From Embleya hyalina (GTDB lineage Bacteria; Actinomycetota; Actinomycetes; Streptomycetales; Streptomycetaceae), in NCBI RefSeq assembly GCF_003967355.1, contig NZ_BIFH01000013.1, positions 616,651-680,650 on the forward strand: a stretch of 64,000 nucleotides of DNA, in the 5' to 3' direction. Of the stretch, positions 44,291-53,354 are shown piece by piece. The notes under the pieces are model-generated. The model saw nothing but the letters and a program-made list of their open reading frames with translations. It was not told the origin of the DNA and made no database searches. Position 1 is the stretch's first letter. Every line of letters begins with the position of its first letter. The position numbers and the translations under genes are program-made.

Positions 44291-45910
44291 CTACTTGCCG
44301 AATGTGAGCGATGCCGCCGGCGAGGCGTTGCCGTACGCGTCCACGGCCACGACCCGGGCCACGTAGCGGCCGCGCGCGACGGTGCCCGGTACGGGGATGT
44401 CGAGGGTGTTCGGACGGGGCATGAAGTAGTAGTCCGACAAGACCTTGGACGAGACGAGCGACTTCCCCGTCGCCGCGTCGGTGATGTCGACGTTGTAGTG
44501 GTGCACCATCTGGTCGTCCGTGGCCTGGGCGATCCGCACGGCCGTGCCGCCCTTGGCGTCGCGCACCGCGGACAGCGGCTGACGCGTGGTGAACTTCGGG
44601 GCCACGGTGTTGCGCGCGGCCTTGGTGTAGGTGAAGTTGTCCTTGATCTGCTGGTTCGTCGAGCCCTTGAGGCGTACGGTCCAGGTGGGACCGCTCAGGG
44701 TGCCCGCGCTGGCGTACGGCGGCTGCCAGCTCGCCGACCACTTGCCGTCGGTGTAGATGTCGTGCTTGTCCGCGGCCATGTTCACCCGCGCGATCTCCGT
44801 ACGGTCCTTGTAGACCTCGACGAAGAGCGCCTGCGCGGTCGGCGACTCGAACCGGTCGGCAAGACCCTTCTCGGTGACCATCTGGTAGCCGTGGTCCATC
44901 TCGACGTACGACATCGAACCGTCGTTGACCGAGGTGAAGTCGCGCTGCTGGATGGAACGTTCGTCGTTGATGTTCAGGTGCGAGTGGCCGGAGAAGTAGA
45001 CGGCCTGCGGGAACGCGCTCAGGTCCTCCGTGAGGCGCGGGTTGCTCGCCTGCTGTCCGTCCATGACCGTGTCCGTGGCGGGCCGGTGGCCCTGGACCAG
45101 GACGGGCTTGCCGGCGTAGGCCCGGTCGGCGGTGATCGCGGCGAGTCGCTGCTTGAGCCAGGCGCGCTGGGCCGTGTCGGAGTTGTACGTCTCGGTGTTG
45201 ACCGTCAGCACGTGCAGGCCGTTCACCTGGGAGTCGTAGTAGCCGCCGCCCGAGTCGGGGAACCACGCCTTGGGGTAGCCGGCCCGTATCGCGGCCAGGC
45301 TGTCGTCGTGGTTGCCGGTGGAGATCAGCACCTGCGTGTCGGTCATGCGCTTGCGGGCCAGGTTGGCCTGGAAGATCTCGGAGACGATCTTGTGATCGGG
45401 ACCCTTGCCGTCGCCGTTGTCGTTGATCATGTCGCCGTTCAGCAGGATCGCGTCCGGCTTGGGGAAGACGGATCCGATGGTGTCGAAGAAGCTCTCGTAC
45501 TTCTTGTCGTTGGCGGCGTGGCCGCCGACGTGGACGTCGGACATCACGACCAGGCGGGCGAGGGGCTTCTCGGCGGTCTTGATCAGATAGCCGTACGACA
45601 CCGGGACACTGGCCCGGTTGCCGTGGAAGGCGACCGCCGTGACGTTGGTGTCCTTGTCGATCCGCAGCGGACGGCCGGGGGAGTAGACGCGGCTGTCGCG
45701 GGTCGGGGTCGTGCCGTCCAGGGTGTAGCGCACCGTCGTGCCGCGCGCGACCTGGAACTTCACGTCCACCGCGTGCTCGTAGCGCCCGCCGGGGACGGTG
45801 ACGTGCGGTGCGGACGGGGTGGCGGGATCGGCCTGTGCGACGGCCGGGGCGACGGCGGGGGAGACGAGCGCGACGGAGGCTGCGGCAATCACGAGAGGGG
45901 CGAGTCTCAC
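44291..45910 (-). CDS. secreted metallophosphoesterase with chitobiase-type C-terminal-repeat domain
   Basis: 539 residues from the GTG at 45910 (AGGA upstream). Signal peptide to about 30 (VAPAVAQADP). Residues about 35-105 resemble the chitobiase/beta-hexosaminidase C-terminal-like domain (VTVPGGRYEHAVDVKFQVARGTTVRYTLDGT in pieces). A calcineurin-like phosphoesterase domain follows: VVMSDVHVGG, ILLNGDMINDNG, ISTGNHDDS, GHRPATD, YFSGHSHLN, all five metal motifs. A beta-rich C-terminal region (Ig/FN3-like) ends the protein. It should hydrolyse a phosphoester outside the cell; substrate unknown. Confidence 0.85.
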   Translation of the reverse strand: MRLAPLVIAAASVALVSPAVAPAVAQADPATPSAPHVTVPGGRYEHAVDVKFQVARGTTVRYTLDGTTPTRDSRVYSPGRPLRIDKDTNVTAVAFHGNRASVPVSYGYLIKTAEKPLARLVVMSDVHVGGHAANDKKYESFFDTIGSVFPKPDAILLNGDMINDNGDGKGPDHKIVSEIFQANLARKRMTDTQVLISTGNHDDSLAAIRAGYPKAWFPDSGGGYYDSQVNGLHVLTVNTETYNSDTAQRAWLKQRLAAITADRAYAGKPVLVQGHRPATDTVMDGQQASNPRLTEDLSAFPQAVYFSGHSHLNINDERSIQQRDFTSVNDGSMSYVEMDHGYQMVTEKGLADRFESPTAQALFVEVYKDRTEIARVNMAADKHDIYTDGKWSASWQPPYASAGTLSGPTWTVRLKGSTNQQIKDNFTYTKAARNTVAPKFTTRQPLSAVRDAKGGTAVRIAQATDDQMVHHYNVDITDAATGKSLVSSKVLSDYYFMPRPNTLDIPVPGTVARGRYVARVVAVDAYGNASPAASLTFGK

Positions 45911-46124
45911 GGGGTTCCTGTTCTCTGGTTCCGGTGACGACACGGCTTCTCCACGCGGTTTATAACGTATGGATAACCGGTCCGGTCCAGAGAGGCTATG
46001 CGGGCCATGTCGATCCGAGGCACGTTCGAATCGACGTTCCGGTGAAGTGATCATGAACGTCCGACGGTTGGGGTCGGGCCCGCGGGTACTCCCGAACCCC
46101 GCTCCCGCCGCTGCCGACGAAGGG

Positions 46125-46153
46125 CGACCCCGCCCGATCGGCGGACGGGGTCG
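46125..46153 (-). terminator. hairpin after the polyprenyl synthase gene
   Basis: CGACCCCG and CGGGGTCG arms enclose 13 bases with further inner pairing, four bases downstream of the leftward stop at 46158. Confidence 0.5.
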
Positions 46154-46157
46154 GTGC

Positions 46158-47273
46158 CTACCGATCGCGCGTGACGGACCAGGCCGGCAGGTGCGCGAAG
46201 AACGCCACGGCGTCCGGCCGCCATCGCCCACCCCACGTGCCGGTCCGCGCCGCCGCTTCCCGCGCGTGGTGCTCGGCGTCGGCGCGGAGGTCGCGGTCGA
46301 TGCCGTGGGCGCGTGCGATCCGGCGGATCCGGTCGAGGGCGTCGTCGTCACAGGACGGATCTCCCAGGACCGCGTCCACCACCTTGCGTTCGGCGTCGTC
46401 GGCCGCCGCGAGCAGGGCGCGGACGACGTAGCTGCGTCGTCCGGTACGGATGTCGGATCCGAGGGGTTTGCCGAGGACCGCCGAGTCGCCGAAGAGGTCC
46501 AGCCAGTCGTCGTGGATCTGGTTGGCGATGCCCACCGCGGTGGCGTAGGCGCGCAGTTCGCCCTCGTACGGAGCGATATCGGCGCCGGTGGCGAGCAGGC
46601 CCAGGCGCAGCGGGGCGAGCACCGAGTAGCGGGTCGACTTGTATTCGGTGACGGTGTGCAGGAACCCGATGTCGGCGGCGGGGCAAAAGTCGCGTTCCAG
46701 GTCCAGGATCTGCCCGCTGACCATGGCGGCCCCGGCCTCGGCGGGAACGGCGGCCATGGCCGGGACGCGGGCGGGTGGCAGGTCGCCGGTGAGGAGGACG
46801 CGCATGGACAGGAACGCGGCCAGGTCGCCGGCGAGGACGGCCAGGGCGAGGGCGACGTCGGGCCGGTCGGGGAATCGGTCGCGGTAGGCGTAGTAGGTGG
46901 ATGGGCCGCCTCGGCGTACGGGCGCGTCGTCGATGATGTCGTCGTGGATCAGGGCGTGGGTGTGCAGCAGTTCGATGCTCACGGCGGCGTCGTCGAGCCC
47001 GGGCACCACCTCGTCCGTGACCAGCGCGGCGGCCTCGTGCAGCAGGGCGACCCGAAGGCGTTTGCCGCCGCGCAGCGACAACTCGCGCACCAGGTCGAGC
47101 GCCTGGCGGGGAAACGCGCCGTGCGGCGGCAGGTCCAAGGCGCCGCTCGCCGGATCGGTCAGGGCGTCGAAACAGGCCGCGAAGCGGACTTCGAACCGCT
47201 GTTGGTGGCCGTTCGCGCGGTGTAGGGCGGCGGTGAGGGCGTCGTTCACCGAACCAGGGTTGCACGCCGTCAC
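46158..47273 (-). CDS. polyprenyl (probably geranylgeranyl-type) diphosphate synthase
   Basis: 371 residues. First aspartate-rich motif LLHTHALIHDDIIDD, with RGGPSTYY after it, and second motif NQIHDDWLDLFGD, plus LRGGKRLRVALLHEAA near the N terminus. It condenses isopentenyl diphosphate with an allylic diphosphate to make a C15-C25 or longer chain. No terpene cyclase, phytoene synthase or other isoprenoid gene is adjacent, so chain length and purpose are open. GTG at 47273 or 47249 could be the start. Confidence 0.88.
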   Translation of the reverse strand: MTACNPGSVNDALTAALHRANGHQQRFEVRFAACFDALTDPASGALDLPPHGAFPRQALDLVRELSLRGGKRLRVALLHEAAALVTDEVVPGLDDAAVSIELLHTHALIHDDIIDDAPVRRGGPSTYYAYRDRFPDRPDVALALAVLAGDLAAFLSMRVLLTGDLPPARVPAMAAVPAEAGAAMVSGQILDLERDFCPAADIGFLHTVTEYKSTRYSVLAPLRLGLLATGADIAPYEGELRAYATAVGIANQIHDDWLDLFGDSAVLGKPLGSDIRTGRRSYVVRALLAAADDAERKVVDAVLGDPSCDDDALDRIRRIARAHGIDRDLRADAEHHAREAAARTGTWGGRWRPDAVAFFAHLPAWSVTRDR

Positions 47274-47598
47274 GAGGACCCGCTCACGACCGGGCCGGTA
47301 CCGCCGACCACGCGGCGTAAACCGACCCGACGCCTCGGGTCCGCGCGTACCTGCCTCGTCCGATGGCCCTCGGTCCGTGGCGCGTGACCCGTTGACAGGT
47401 GCCCGACCGGGCCCTAGCGTGCTCCATCACCGGATAGGAAAGTTTCCTAACTATCGAGGTCCAGCGCCAACTTCCCCCGCGTGGACGACCGTTGCCGGAC
47501 ATCGCCTGCCACGAAGACGCTCGCAGCGGACCCGCCCGGGGAGCACCACGAGTCGCCGAGTCGCCCCCGCGCTCGGCCCCTCTTCGCTGGAGGACACC
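47274..47598. other. divergent promoter region with a perfect palindrome
   Basis: No gene supported. It separates the leftward prenyl synthase from the rightward sugar dehydrogenase and contains the TAGGAAA-G-TTTCCTA element at 47435-47449. Confidence 0.5.
47435..47449. promoter_or_regulatory. 15-bp palindrome TAGGAAAGTTTCCTA
   Basis: Perfect inverted repeat (7-bp arms, one-base centre) 150 bp upstream of the secreted sugar dehydrogenase, in an A/T-rich pocket. I recall similar AGGAAAGTTTCCT elements near actinomycete secreted carbohydrate-active genes, but the binding protein is not identified here. Confidence 0.6.
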
Positions 47599-49773
47599 GT
47601 GAGACGCAGCAAACCCCGGCCGTCGAGGGCGTTCGGCGCCCTGGTGGCCGCGGCCACCACCGCCTCGCTCTGCGTGGCCCTGCCCGCCGCCCACTCCGCC
47701 CCCCTCCCTCGTGCCGCCGCCACGTACGAGGCCGAGGCCGCCCAAGTCGCCAAGGGCAAGGTGGAGTCCAACCACGCCGGCCACACCGGCACCGGCTTCG
47801 TGAACTTCGACGCGGTCTCCGACGCGTACGTCGAGTTCACCGTCCGGGCCGAGCAACCGGGCGCCACGAAGCTCGACTTCCGCTACGCCAACGGCACTTC
47901 CGTCGACCGGCCGTTGGACATCACGGTCAACGGCACGCAGGCCGCCGACGACCTCTCCTTCCCCGGCACCGGCGCCTGGACGACCTGGAAGACGGCCTCC
48001 GTCACGACGGCACTGGTCGCCGGTACCAACAGGATCCGCGCCACCACCTCGGGCGTGGACGGCCCCAACCTCGACAGCCTGATCGTCACCCCGCAGGGCC
48101 CGGCCGACACCGAGAAGCCCACGGCCCCGAAGAACCTGCGCAAGGACAAGGAGCCGACCACCACCTCCGTGTCCCTCGCCTGGGAGGCGGCCAGTGACAA
48201 CGTGAAGGTCACCGGGTACGACGTCTACCAGCACGGCCAGCTGATGAAGCAGGTCGACGGCTCCACACTGGCCACGACGGTCACCGGCCTGACGCCCGGG
48301 ACCGGCTACGACTGGACCGTCTTCGCGCGCGACGCCGTTCCGAACGTCTCGGACGCCAGTAACGCGGTCACCATCGCCACGCTGCCCGCGCCGCCCGACG
48401 GCGAGGCGCCGAGTGTGCCGCAGGGGCTGCGCGCCACCGGCGGGACCGCGACGAGCGTCGATCTGGCCTGGACGCCGTCCACCGACAACGTGCAGGTCAC
48501 GGGGTACGACATCTACCGTGACGGCGCCGCCGCCGGCACCTCGGAAGTCGCGTCCACGACCGTCGCCGGCCTGCGGGCCGCCACGGCGTACCGGTTCAAG
48601 GTGCGGGCCTTCGACGCCAAGGGCAACCGGTCGGCGTTCGGCCCGGAGATCGGCGTCACCACCGCCGGGTCCCAGGCGGGCGGCGTCCCCGATCCGGGCA
48701 CCGTGACGACCCTGGCCAGTGGTGTGGACGTCGCCTGGGGTGTGGCGTTCCTGCCGGACGGCTCCGGAATCTACACCGAGCGGAACACCTTCGACGTCTA
48801 CCGACTGACCAAGTCCGGCCGGAAGACGAAGCTCGGCAAGGTGCCCGACTCGCAGACCACCGGCGGCGAGGGCGGTCTCATGGGTGTGGAGGTCTCCCCG
48901 AACTTCGCCACCGACCACTACGTGTACTTCCTGCACACCTCCTCCGACGGCAACCGCATCGCCCGGATGAAACTGGAGAACAACACGCTCGGCGGCTACA
49001 AGGTACTGCTCGACGGCATGGCCAAGAGCCGCTTCCACAACGGCGGACGGCTTCGCTTCGGCCCCGACGGCAAGCTGTACGCCGGCATGGGCGATGCCCA
49101 GAACGATTCCCGGGCGCAGGACGAGAACTCCCTCAACGGCAAGATCCTGCGCATCAACCCGGACGGTTCCATCCCGTCGGACAACCCGTTCGGCAACGCC
49201 GTCTGGTCCATCGGGCACCGCAACCCGCAGGGCCTGGACTTCGATTCCAAGGGCCGCCTCTGGCAGGCGGAGTTCGGCGACAACATCATGGACGAGGTCA
49301 ACCTGATCCAGCGGGGCGGCAACTATGGTTGGCCCAACTGCCAAGGCACTGAGGGCAGTTGCGCCGGATACATCGCGCCGAAGAAGACCTGGCCGGTGTC
49401 GTCCGCGTCGCCGAGCGGCCTGACCGTCATCAACGACCACGTGTTCGTGGCCACCACCCGGGGCGAGCGCGTCTATCGCATGCGCATCGACGCCGACTCC
49501 AACCTGGTCGAGCAGAAGGCGTACTTCGAGGGGACGTACGACCGGCTGCGCACCGTGGAGGTCGACCCCGACGGGGACATCTGGCTCACCACGTCCACGG
49601 ACAAGGACGGCACGGCGGGCAACGACCGGATCCTGCTGATCGACATCGTCTACTCGGGCTCGGTCGCCCCGGGACCCGCCGAGGCCGAGCCGACCGGCAC
49701 GGCCTCCGCTGGCAAGCAGGCCCGCACCGGTTCGCCGCACCGGGACACCGCGCCACCACCGCCCGACAACTGA
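47599..49773 (+). CDS. secreted CBM6-FN3-FN3-sugar dehydrogenase (GSDH/PQQ-type beta-propeller)
   Basis: 724 residues. Signal peptide 1-34; carbohydrate-binding module 6/35-like domain about 37-168 (TYEAEAAQVAKGKVESNHAG ... DGPNLDSLIVTP); FN3 domains about 174-262 and 271-358, each with KVTGYDVY/QVTGYDIY; then a glucose/sorbosone dehydrogenase propeller about 370-690 (VAWGVAFLPDGS, FHNGGRLRFGPDGKLYAGMGDA, GHRNPQGLDFDSKGRLWQAEFGDN, NYGWPNCQG). The catalytic family oxidises sugars with PQQ and calcium outside the cell. The modular architecture suggests action on a polysaccharide surface. GTG at 47599 follows GGAGG. Confidence 0.88.
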   Translation: MRRSKPRPSRAFGALVAAATTASLCVALPAAHSAPLPRAAATYEAEAAQVAKGKVESNHAGHTGTGFVNFDAVSDAYVEFTVRAEQPGATKLDFRYANGTSVDRPLDITVNGTQAADDLSFPGTGAWTTWKTASVTTALVAGTNRIRATTSGVDGPNLDSLIVTPQGPADTEKPTAPKNLRKDKEPTTTSVSLAWEAASDNVKVTGYDVYQHGQLMKQVDGSTLATTVTGLTPGTGYDWTVFARDAVPNVSDASNAVTIATLPAPPDGEAPSVPQGLRATGGTATSVDLAWTPSTDNVQVTGYDIYRDGAAAGTSEVASTTVAGLRAATAYRFKVRAFDAKGNRSAFGPEIGVTTAGSQAGGVPDPGTVTTLASGVDVAWGVAFLPDGSGIYTERNTFDVYRLTKSGRKTKLGKVPDSQTTGGEGGLMGVEVSPNFATDHYVYFLHTSSDGNRIARMKLENNTLGGYKVLLDGMAKSRFHNGGRLRFGPDGKLYAGMGDAQNDSRAQDENSLNGKILRINPDGSIPSDNPFGNAVWSIGHRNPQGLDFDSKGRLWQAEFGDNIMDEVNLIQRGGNYGWPNCQGTEGSCAGYIAPKKTWPVSSASPSGLTVINDHVFVATTRGERVYRMRIDADSNLVEQKAYFEGTYDRLRTVEVDPDGDIWLTTSTDKDGTAGNDRILLIDIVYSGSVAPGPAEAEPTGTASAGKQARTGSPHRDTAPPPPDN

Positions 49774-49879
49774 CACCTCCCCCCGCCCCGACCGGGATCG
49801 CCCACACCGGGCACCCCATGCCCGGTCGCGGGTACGGCAAACCACCTCGGCGCCACCGACGGCCGAGACGGCCGACTCA

Positions 49880-49925
49880 CGCCCCGACGCGCTCGCCGAA
49901 CGAATTCGGCGAGCGCGTCGGGGCG
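49880..49925 (+). terminator. 21-bp stem terminator
   Basis: CGCCCCGACGCGCTCGCCGA plus A pairs perfectly with the reverse complement beginning TTCGGCGAGCGC, around a CGAA tetraloop, 106 bp after the sugar dehydrogenase stop. Confidence 0.85.
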
Positions 49926-50061
49926 TCGGGCCGCAAGGCCGCCGGGACCGGGCGCACATCCAACGATCCGTCCACGAGTGCCGTGGGTGAGTCGACGACC
50001 CCGCGGGGCAGCCGCCCGTTCGATCCGCGGCGGCGCCGCGTGCGAGATCGATGTCATCTTG

Positions 50062-50074
50062 TCGATCTTATCGA
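50062..50074. promoter_or_regulatory. inverted repeat TCGAT-CTT-ATCGA
   Basis: Perfect 5-bp arms in a locally A/T-rich segment 148 bp before the ABC ATPase start. Candidate operator for the importer operon; no regulator gene is adjacent. Confidence 0.4.
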
Positions 50075-50221
50075 TTGTGAAATCTGACGCATCGTCATAT
50101 CGTCACGCCGGTCGAGCGGAATGATCGACTCCGGTGCGGGCATCGAGTGTGCTCGAACTCGGGCGCATACGGCACTGGTTGCAAGGAACGACGGATCGTA
50201 CGGACTTCAGGGGTGAGACAC

Positions 50222-51169
50222 GTGGGCCAGGAACCGCCCGAGCCGGCCGCGCAGGCCGGCCGGATCCGAGCTGCCGGGGTCGAGCGCCGGTTCGGTCGCG
50301 GCGCGAGCCGCGTGCACGCGCTCGGCCCCCTCGAACTGGAGGTCGCCGCCGGAGAGTTCTGCTGCATCGTCGGTCCGTCCGGGTGCGGCAAATCCACCTT
50401 CCTGCGGATCGTGGCCGGCCTGGTCAAGCCGACCGCCGGCCGGGTCGAGGTGACGGCGGCGACCGCGAACCCCGCCGCGATGGTGTTCCAGAACTACGGC
50501 ATCAGCCCGTGGAAGACGGTACTGGCGAACGTCCGGTTCGGCCTGGACCTGCGTCGGGTGCCCCGCAAGGAGGCGAACGCTCGAGCGCGCGACTGGCTGG
50601 GCCGACTCGGACTGGCGGACTTCGCCGACCGTTACCCCGCGGCCCTGTCCGGCGGTATGCAGCAGCGGGTATCGATCGCGCGGGCCCTCGCGGTCGAGCC
50701 GGAAATCCTGCTCATGGACGAGCCGTTCGCGGCCCTGGACGCGCAACTGCGGACGATCCTGCAGGACGAACTCCTGGAGATCTGCCAGGCCGACAAGCGC
50801 ACCGTCCTGTTCGTCACGCACAGCCTGGAGGAAGCGCTGGTCCTGGGCGACCGCGTCCTGGTGATGTCCGCGCGCCCGGGTCGTCTGATCGCCGAGCGGG
50901 TACCGCCGTTCGCCCGCCCCCGCACCGGAGAGGTGCGCAGGTCACCGGAGTTCGCCGCGATGCAGGCCGAACTGTGGGAACTGCTGCGCGGAGAGGTCGA
51001 ACAGGCGAGCGGCCGGGAGCGGGAGCCGGACCGGAAGCGGCAGTCGAAGCAGGACCGGGAGACGGGCGCGGACCGGCAGACGGACCCGGACCACGAAACG
51101 GACCCGGACCGGCGAACGGACCGGGAGCCGAAACAGGGCGGCACGCGCAAGGAGGAGGTCGCACCGTGA
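50222..51169 (+). CDS. nitrate/sulfonate/taurine-type ABC transporter ATPase
   Basis: 315 residues. Walker A GPSGCGKST, Q-loop MVFQNYGISPWKTVLANV, signature LSGGMQQRVSIARAL, Walker B ILLMDEPFAALD, H-loop VTHSLEEAL: the SsuB/TauB branch. The last 50 or so residues are an unusual charged tail rich in Asp-Arg/Glu-Thr repeats (DRETGADRQTDPDHETDPDR), absent from typical members. The GTG at 50222 has AGGGG upstream. It overlaps the permease gene by GTGA. Confidence 0.88.
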   Translation: MGQEPPEPAAQAGRIRAAGVERRFGRGASRVHALGPLELEVAAGEFCCIVGPSGCGKSTFLRIVAGLVKPTAGRVEVTAATANPAAMVFQNYGISPWKTVLANVRFGLDLRRVPRKEANARARDWLGRLGLADFADRYPAALSGGMQQRVSIARALAVEPEILLMDEPFAALDAQLRTILQDELLEICQADKRTVLFVTHSLEEALVLGDRVLVMSARPGRLIAERVPPFARPRTGEVRRSPEFAAMQAELWELLRGEVEQASGREREPDRKRQSKQDRETGADRQTDPDHETDPDRRTDREPKQGGTRKEEVAP

Positions 51170-52038
51170 CGATCACCGTGAAGGACGCCGCGCCGATCCG
51201 GGTGCTGGTCCGCGAGCCGGGCGCCGCGGAGCGTGACCCGGGCCGGGCGCGGACCCGACGCCGACTCCTGGAGGTCGGCCTGGCCGTCGCCGTTCCCGTG
51301 CTGCTCCTGCTGTGGTGGCAACTCGCGGCGAACCAGGGGTGGATCGACGACCGGCTCTACCCCGCGCCCTCGACCATCGTCGCGGACGGCTGGTCCGACG
51401 CCGTCGACGGCAAACTGTGGCCGGACGTGTGGGCCACACTCGCCCGGGTCCTGCCCGGCTACGCGATCGGCGCCCTCGGCGGGTTCGTCGTCGGCCTCCT
51501 GATGGGCACCAACGCCCTGATCCGGGCCGCGCTCGAACCCACCCTGGACGCCCTGTACGTGGTGCCCAAGCTCGCGCTGCTCCCGATCTTCATGACCATG
51601 TTCGGCCTCGGCGAGGCGCCGCACATCGCGCTCGTCGCGGTGACGGTGTTCTTCTTCGTATGGATCGCCACGATGGCCGCGGTCATCGCCGTGCCCGACG
51701 GCTACCGCGAGGCCGGAGCGGTCTTCGGTGCCGGACCCTGGCAGATGTTCCGGCACGTGTTGTTGCCCGCGTCGCTGCCGCAGGTGATGGTGGGCCTGCG
51801 GATCTCGGCGGGCGTCGCGGTCCTGGTCATCATCGCCTCCGAAGGAATCGCCTCGCCCGACAACAAGGGCCTGGGCTACGTGATCTTCAATTCGCGGCAA
51901 CTCTTCGACAACCGCGCGATGTTCGTCGGGATCATCGTGGTCGCCATCGTCGGCGTGCTGTTCTCCGAACTGATCCGCCGCGTGGGCCGACTGTGCACCC
52001 CGTGGGCGCCGCGCGACCGCGGCCCCGGGCAGTCCTGA
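51166..52038 (+). CDS. ABC transporter permease (SsuC/TauC type)
   Basis: 290 residues. N-terminal cytosolic stretch, six membrane helices, and the BPD_transp_1 EAA region (PDGYREAGAVFGAGPWQMFRHVLLPASLPQVMVGLR). GGAGGAGG precedes the GTG, which overlaps the ATPase stop. With its neighbours it imports a small organic anion or heterocycle such as a sulfonate or thiamine-precursor-like compound. Confidence 0.88.
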   Translation: MTITVKDAAPIRVLVREPGAAERDPGRARTRRRLLEVGLAVAVPVLLLLWWQLAANQGWIDDRLYPAPSTIVADGWSDAVDGKLWPDVWATLARVLPGYAIGALGGFVVGLLMGTNALIRAALEPTLDALYVVPKLALLPIFMTMFGLGEAPHIALVAVTVFFFVWIATMAAVIAVPDGYREAGAVFGAGPWQMFRHVLLPASLPQVMVGLRISAGVAVLVIIASEGIASPDNKGLGYVIFNSRQLFDNRAMFVGIIVVAIVGVLFSELIRRVGRLCTPWAPRDRGPGQS

Positions 52039-52121
52039 CCCGACGTCACCACCTCGGCCGGGCCCCTTCGTGCCCGGCCGGCCCGAACACCACCGGGCGC
52101 ACCGACCCCGAAAGGCACATC

Positions 52122-53267
52122 ATGGCGAGACGTGGACTCCTCACCACCACCGCACTGTTGGCGTGCACCGCGCTGCTCGCCGCGTGCGGCGGCTCCGCCG
52201 ACTCCGGTTCGGACCGGTCCAAGACCCCGCAACCCAAGCGTGCGATCGAGGCGGTCGCGGGTTGCGAGAAGGCGTGGACCGACCCGGCCGACCTGGCCCC
52301 GACCCGCAAGCCCGCGCGCTGCGCGGCGGGTTCGCCCGCCGCCGAGCCGCTCGCGCAGAAGGCGAAACTCACCGTGACCGCGGGATCGTTGTCGGCCGAA
52401 TACCTCGGCCCGCTGCGCACCGCGATCGCCAAGGGCGAGTTCGCCAAGGAGGGCCTGGACGTCGAGCTCAAGCAGATGCCGGCCACCGACGCGATCACGC
52501 TGCTCGCCAAGGGCCAGGTGGACGTGCTGTACTCGGCGCCCGAGGCCGGCATGATCAACGCGGTCAAGCAGGGCTTCGACATCAAGTGGGTCGCGGGCAA
52601 CTACTCGGCGGCGCCCGAATCCAGGACCGGAGTCTGGGCCCGGGTCAAGAACGGCAGGACCGGGGACGCGGTCGACCTCAAGAACGCGCGCTTCGGGACG
52701 CTCGTGGGCAAGACGTCGGTGATCATGTATCCGATCCAGAGTGTGCTCGCCCGCCACAGGACCAAGCCCACCGAGGTCTCGTTCCAGCAACTGGACGGTG
52801 CGGGTGTGCCCGAGGCGTTCAAGAACGGCGGCATCGACGCCGCGTGGCTGCTCGACCCGGTCTGGAAGGACTTCGAGGGCAAGCCCGAGTACACCTTCCT
52901 CGGCGGTCAGCCGGTCGGCGAACCGCTCGGCGGAATGCTCTACGGACAAAACCTCCTGGAGAAGAACCGGGACGCGGGCGTCGCGTTCCTGCGCGCGCTG
53001 ATCCGCACCGTGAACACCTACTTCGCCGGCGACTACAAGCAGGACCCGGCCTTCGTCGAGGAGTTGGCGACGACGCTGGGCAGCAAACCCGAACTGCTGA
53101 AGTCCGTGCCCGCGCAGGTGGTCGACTGGGAGATCCGCGGCGGCACGACCGACCGGGTCCAGAGCATGTACATCGAGGGCAAGGTCATCGAGGCCCCGGC
53201 CCTGCCGGAGGACAAACTCGTCGACCGCTCCTTCTACGCCGAGGCCGTGGGCCACACCACGCCTTGA
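52122..53267 (+). CDS. ABC solute-binding lipoprotein (NMT1/SsuA-like)
   Basis: 381 residues. Lipobox LLAAC near residue 22, linker, then the NMT1/SsuA fold: LTVTAGSLSAEYLGPLRTAIAKGEFAKEGLDVELKQMPATDAITLLAKGQVDV (in segments), GTLVGKTSVIMYP, QLDGAGVPEAFKNGGIDAAWLLDPVW. It delivers the ligand to the preceding permease/ATPase. The linker segment carries two cysteines (AGCEKAW, ARCAAG) before the binding domain, which is atypical. A strong terminator follows, so this is the last operon gene. Ligand not predictable. Confidence 0.88.
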   Translation: MARRGLLTTTALLACTALLAACGGSADSGSDRSKTPQPKRAIEAVAGCEKAWTDPADLAPTRKPARCAAGSPAAEPLAQKAKLTVTAGSLSAEYLGPLRTAIAKGEFAKEGLDVELKQMPATDAITLLAKGQVDVLYSAPEAGMINAVKQGFDIKWVAGNYSAAPESRTGVWARVKNGRTGDAVDLKNARFGTLVGKTSVIMYPIQSVLARHRTKPTEVSFQQLDGAGVPEAFKNGGIDAAWLLDPVWKDFEGKPEYTFLGGQPVGEPLGGMLYGQNLLEKNRDAGVAFLRALIRTVNTYFAGDYKQDPAFVEELATTLGSKPELLKSVPAQVVDWEIRGGTTDRVQSMYIEGKVIEAPALPEDKLVDRSFYAEAVGHTTP

Positions 53268-53271
53268 CCAC

Positions 53272-53300
53272 CCCGGGCGGCCCGCCCCGGGCCGCCCGGG
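53272..53300 (+). terminator. terminator of the ABC importer operon
   Basis: CCCGGGCGGCCCG and CGGGCCGCCCGGG form a perfect 13-bp stem with a three-base loop, immediately after the stop at 53267. Confidence 0.85.
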
Positions 53301-53354
53301 CCCGCTCCGGCCCGGGGGCGGACGGTGTCGGTCGGGCCGGAGTAGCCTGCGGGC

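Larger units (their letters stand above)
49774..50221. other. intergenic region between sugar dehydrogenase and ABC operon
   Basis: No gene supported. It holds the terminator at 49880-49925 and an A/T-rich promoter zone at about 50040-50110 with the palindrome at 50062-50074. Confidence 0.5.
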
